DNA from: Acidobacteriota bacterium
GTDB taxonomy: Bacteria > Acidobacteriota > Blastocatellia > Chloracidobacteriales > JADJPF01
Length of the DNA stretch: 64,000 bases
Direction of reading: 5' to 3'
Assembly: GCA_016213785.1 (NCBI GenBank)
Contig: JACQZQ010000056.1
Coordinates: forward strand, 112,141 to 176,140
Shown: positions 61,838 through 64,000 of the stretch, in pieces
How positions within the stretch are numbered: the first letter of the stretch is position 1
How the letters are laid out: the number at the start of each line of letters is the position of its first letter
Notes under the pieces: model-generated
The model's input: the letters and a program-made list of their open reading frames with translations, nothing else
What the model was told of the DNA's origin: nothing
Databases searched by the model: none
Position numbers and translations under genes: made by a program

Positions 61838-61931
61838 TTCTAGAGGCAACAGGAAACATAGAAGGAAGTTGAGCAAAGACTGCCTGCCAAAATATGGGCT
61901 TTCTGGATCATCATGTGCATAATGCTCTATT

Positions 61932-62816
61932 TTATATTTGGCCGACCCAATTGTCATCATTAGTATTAAAAGCTAATTTTATATTAGAAAGAATATTACT
62001 AGGTAGAGACCCTTTTTCTAGTATTTCAATGTTTTGCTTAATATTCTCTAGACTAGTAGTTCCAGTAACACAACTAGCAACTCCATCAGTAAAAGCAGCA
62101 AATCTTAAAGCTAGTTCTAAGTAGGCTATATCAAATTGCAAGTTCATTTTTTCTAGGCGCAACCAATATTCTTCAGCATAATTATCATAAGGTCTTTTTT
62201 TATACTTCCAAGCAATATTAGCTAAAGGTCGCTTGGCTATAACTGCAAAGTTTTCCCTTTTAGTTTTAGAAACTATATTATCTATTACTTTTTGGTCGCA
62301 TATATTAATCGATGTCATAATAGACTTGAATTTATCTGTACTAACAGCATATTCTAAAGCCTCATTTTCACCAGAGTAAGCCATTACACGTACTTTACCT
62401 GCTTCTACGGCTTTAGCTAATGCTTCTATAACACCAGTATTTTTAAGTGTTTCTAAAGGGCAAGAATGAAGATGTACAATATCTATATAGTCTGTCCTTA
62501 AAGTTCTTAATGCTCTTTCTACCCCAGCACTAATACAGTCATATGTCCAATCTTCATAACCTTCTACTCCATAACCTACTTTTGTTGATAAAACAAATTC
62601 CCTTCTCCTTTTAGAAATATATTTCCCTATTCTTTCTTCAGAAATACCATAACTTCTAGCTGTATCTATTAAGTTTATTCCATAGTCAAGTACTGCGTTT
62701 AGCAATTTATCTACTTGTTTTTCACTAGTACTTTCATCACCTATTAATCCAGCACCAAATCCCAAAATGCTAACCTTTATCCCTGTATCCGCCAAATTTC
62801 TTTGTTCTATACTCAT
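61932..62816 (-). CDS. Aldo/keto reductase
   Basis: A 294-residue NAD(P)H-dependent oxidoreductase with TIM-barrel layout. Catalytic residues: Asp and Tyr in INLIDTARSYGISEERIG, Lys in FVLSTKVGYG and His in DIVHLHSCPLE. Cofactor end: FAVIAKRPLANIAWKY and CVTGTTSLENIKQNIEIL (shortened form of the usual GTTS site). It resembles the YdhF/L-galactose dehydrogenase type group, substrate unknown. AAGGTGTTTAAGG precedes ATG. It is the last intact gene before a region of gene decay. Confidence 0.92.
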   Translation of the reverse strand: MSIEQRNLADTGIKVSILGFGAGLIGDESTSEKQVDKLLNAVLDYGINLIDTARSYGISEERIGKYISKRRREFVLSTKVGYGVEGYEDWTYDCISAGVERALRTLRTDYIDIVHLHSCPLETLKNTGVIEALAKAVEAGKVRVMAYSGENEALEYAVSTDKFKSIMTSINICDQKVIDNIVSKTKRENFAVIAKRPLANIAWKYKKRPYDNYAEEYWLRLEKMNLQFDIAYLELALRFAAFTDGVASCVTGTTSLENIKQNIEILEKGSLPSNILSNIKLAFNTNDDNWVGQI

Positions 62817-62948
62817 CCTTAAACACCTTCTTGCCTTTAGCTAGTTTAAAATTTCTTTCTGTAAAAAATTCTGTGATAGAAGAAAGCCATAAATTCAACT
62901 CTTGAGAGGAAAAACTCAGGAGGATAAAAAACGGCTAAGATAAAAATA

Positions 62949-63463
62949 ATGCTAGAAAATGATAAAAGCAAGCAAATAGCTGTAGTTCAAGAGTATGAGT
63001 TAGAAATGGAATGGGACAAGGACGTTTAGTAGAGATAGAGGTGTTTTGCTCCAAGTGAAAATGGACTAGAAGGAAGCTGGCATGGACAATAAAAACTAAA
63101 AGAAAGGGAAATTGTCATGTCAGGAAAACCAAAAAAATATATACCAACCAAAGTTGCTATACCGTTACTGTAGGGGTATTGAATCCACGAGAGCATCCCT
63201 AAAGTAAGTATGCATCAACTACAGATACAGATCAAATATCAAAACTAAACCAAGTCTTGGGTAGTGTACAAAATGTAATGCTAATAAGCTGCTTAAAAGT
63301 AAATAATAGCTAATAGCTTAATAATTCAAAGGCTTGCGGTTATTTTCGGGCAGAAGTACATCGAGTGCAAGTAGAAGTAGAAAAGAACGACAGTGAAAAA
63401 GGTTTGTATCTTCATCCAGAAGAATATAGTCAACCTAAAGAAAAAGGGATTAATAGATAATTC
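62949..63463 (+). pseudogene. Cluster of gene fragments, at least one frameshifted gene
   Basis: Short coding-like pieces without intact frames: MLENDKSKQIAVVQEYELEM (from 62949), MSGKPKKYIPTKVAIPLL (63117, with a good ribosome site AAAGGG), then in other frames VTVGVLNPREHP, TDTDQISKLNQVLGSVQNVM and, ending 63463, KACGYFRAEVHRVQVEVEK plus LYLHPEEYSQPKEKGINR. Pieces from 63117 on read like one protein broken by frameshifts and a stop. Family not recognised. Confidence 0.35.
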
Positions 63464-63500
63464 AATAGAAATTTGGTCGTGTTACAAAAAAGGGTTTTAC

Positions 63501-63531
63501 TAGGTTGTTTGGTTACTTTACAAACAACCTA
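63501..63531. other. Perfect 11-bp hairpin
   Basis: TAGGTTGTTTG pairs with CAAACAACCTA around GTTACTTTA. No T-run follows. It separates two remnants and may be an old terminator or element end. Confidence 0.45.
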
Positions 63532-63557
63532 GCCACCTCAAAGTAAGAAACCAACAT

Positions 63558-63757
63558 TGAGCAAATCATTCCTTCAGAAAAGGAGCAAATTATGCAAATC
63601 GTTACTTTCTTGGATGGAAGATGGTATCCAACAAGGCTTAGTTCAAGGCGTACATGAGGGTGAAAGCAAATTAATATTGAAAATGTTAAATCGCCGTTTT
63701 GGACAAATAAGTGATGAACTTAAGACTGATTTAGAGAAGTGGTTTGAGAATAAATAA
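63558..63757 (+). pseudogene. C-terminal remnant of Rpn/transposase-31-type nuclease (DUF4351 tail)
   Basis: A frame with IIPSEKEQIMQIVT (about 63564-63606) shifts by one base near 63607 and continues SWMEDGIQQGLVQGVHEGES, KLILKMLNRRFGQISDELK and TDLEKWFENK. This order (MQIVTSWMEEG, Gln/Gly-rich linker, LxRRFG) is the C-terminal part of Rpn-family putative recombination-promoting nucleases. The N-terminal PD-(D/E)XK part is missing, so this is a broken gene. A 66-residue frame from 63557 only looks intact. Confidence 0.6.
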
Positions 63758-63760
63758 TTA

Positions 63761-63859
63761 GCCTTTGTTAACAAGATTTTTGATTATATAAGAGAGTATT
63801 CTGGGATGGATCTTAGAGTTTTAAGTGATATGGTTGAAGCTAATGCTAAGAAAAGATAA
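63761..63859 (+). pseudogene. Short coding-like fragment after a stop
   Basis: In the same frame as the remnant before it, after its stop codon, sequence reads AFVNKIFDYIREYSGMDLRV and LSDMVEANAKKR to a stop at 63859. No start codon fits. Could be the end of another lost gene; family not recognised. Confidence 0.25.
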
Positions 63860-63963
63860 ATTGAGGGTGTAAATCATTTTCTGTATTTGTGAAGAAAATC
63901 TGGTTTACTAGGATTTTTACCGATCAGATAAGTTATTGATATTGAATAACTTAGTAAAGGGAG

Positions 63964-63992
63964 CGCGATTTCTGGCTTTCGCCATCATCGCG
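63964..63992. repeat. GC-rich hairpin at window end
   Basis: CGCGAT-TTC-TGGC-TTTC-GCCA-TC-ATCGCG forms a hairpin with a 6-bp outer and 4-bp inner stem. It is GC-rich in an AT-rich setting and may be part of another palindromic element that continues outside the window. Confidence 0.5.
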
Positions 63993-64000
63993 TTTACAGA

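Noticed and set aside
61894..62124. 76-codon plus-strand frame
   Set aside because: Antisense to the conserved C-terminus of the aldo/keto reductase.

Overview
The window is AT-rich bacterial chromosome, roughly one third G+C by eye, densely coding, with strong AGGAGG-type ribosome binding sites and a Gram-negative envelope (complete Tol-Pal set, outer-membrane barrel, lipoproteins). A VWFA-related secreted protein of the type common in Acidobacteriota, a two-component-type propeller receptor, a Ser/Thr kinase, Uma2 nuclease and bifunctional nuclease suggest an unusually AT-rich member of Acidobacteriota (Blastocatellia-like). This is an inference from gene content; no rRNA or tRNA gene was recognised in the window.

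Layout. 1-7.4 kb: membrane protein, YugP-like zinc protease, MazG-like hydrolase, secreted NHL propeller, DinB, GlxA-like AraC regulator, SIMPL protein. 7.4-12.7 kb (minus strand): alpha/beta hydrolase, RidA-like, AlkD-like and methyltransferase operon, then serS, a cupin and ssb. 13-20.7 kb (plus): five-gene histidine kinase / response regulator cluster, split after the first gene by a 300-bp palindromic element. 20.8-26.4 kb (minus): tolQ-tolR-tonB/tolA-tolB-pal-cpoB, with a strong intrinsic terminator between pal and cpoB. 27-33 kb (plus): recN, miaB, bifunctional nuclease, parA, parB, DUF427. A near-consensus parS site lies at 34884-34899, just before a Xer-like recombinase that has lost one catalytic residue.

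35.8-46.1 kb: Uma2 nuclease, flippase-like membrane protein, then the most unusual locus: a 14-blade propeller receptor whose output domain is a P-loop ATPase instead of a histidine kinase, followed by a protein joining a similar ATPase to a Ser/Thr kinase, a small exported protein and a Rieske oxygenase. 46-54 kb: beta-barrel protein and Cys/Pro-rich protein divergent from a triple palindrome, PLP decarboxylase, NERD-helicase, esterase. 54-57.8 kb: MarR regulator and an acyltransferase-LytS-LytTR operon. 57.8-64 kb: secreted proteins, hotdog protein, aldo/keto reductase, then a gene graveyard with frameshifted remnants, including an Rpn/DUF4351-type nuclease.

Functionally the window mixes core functions (translation, replication and repair, chromosome segregation, envelope integrity) with a large share of signal transduction. 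The segregation genes plus a parS-like site suggest, but do not prove, an origin-proximal position.
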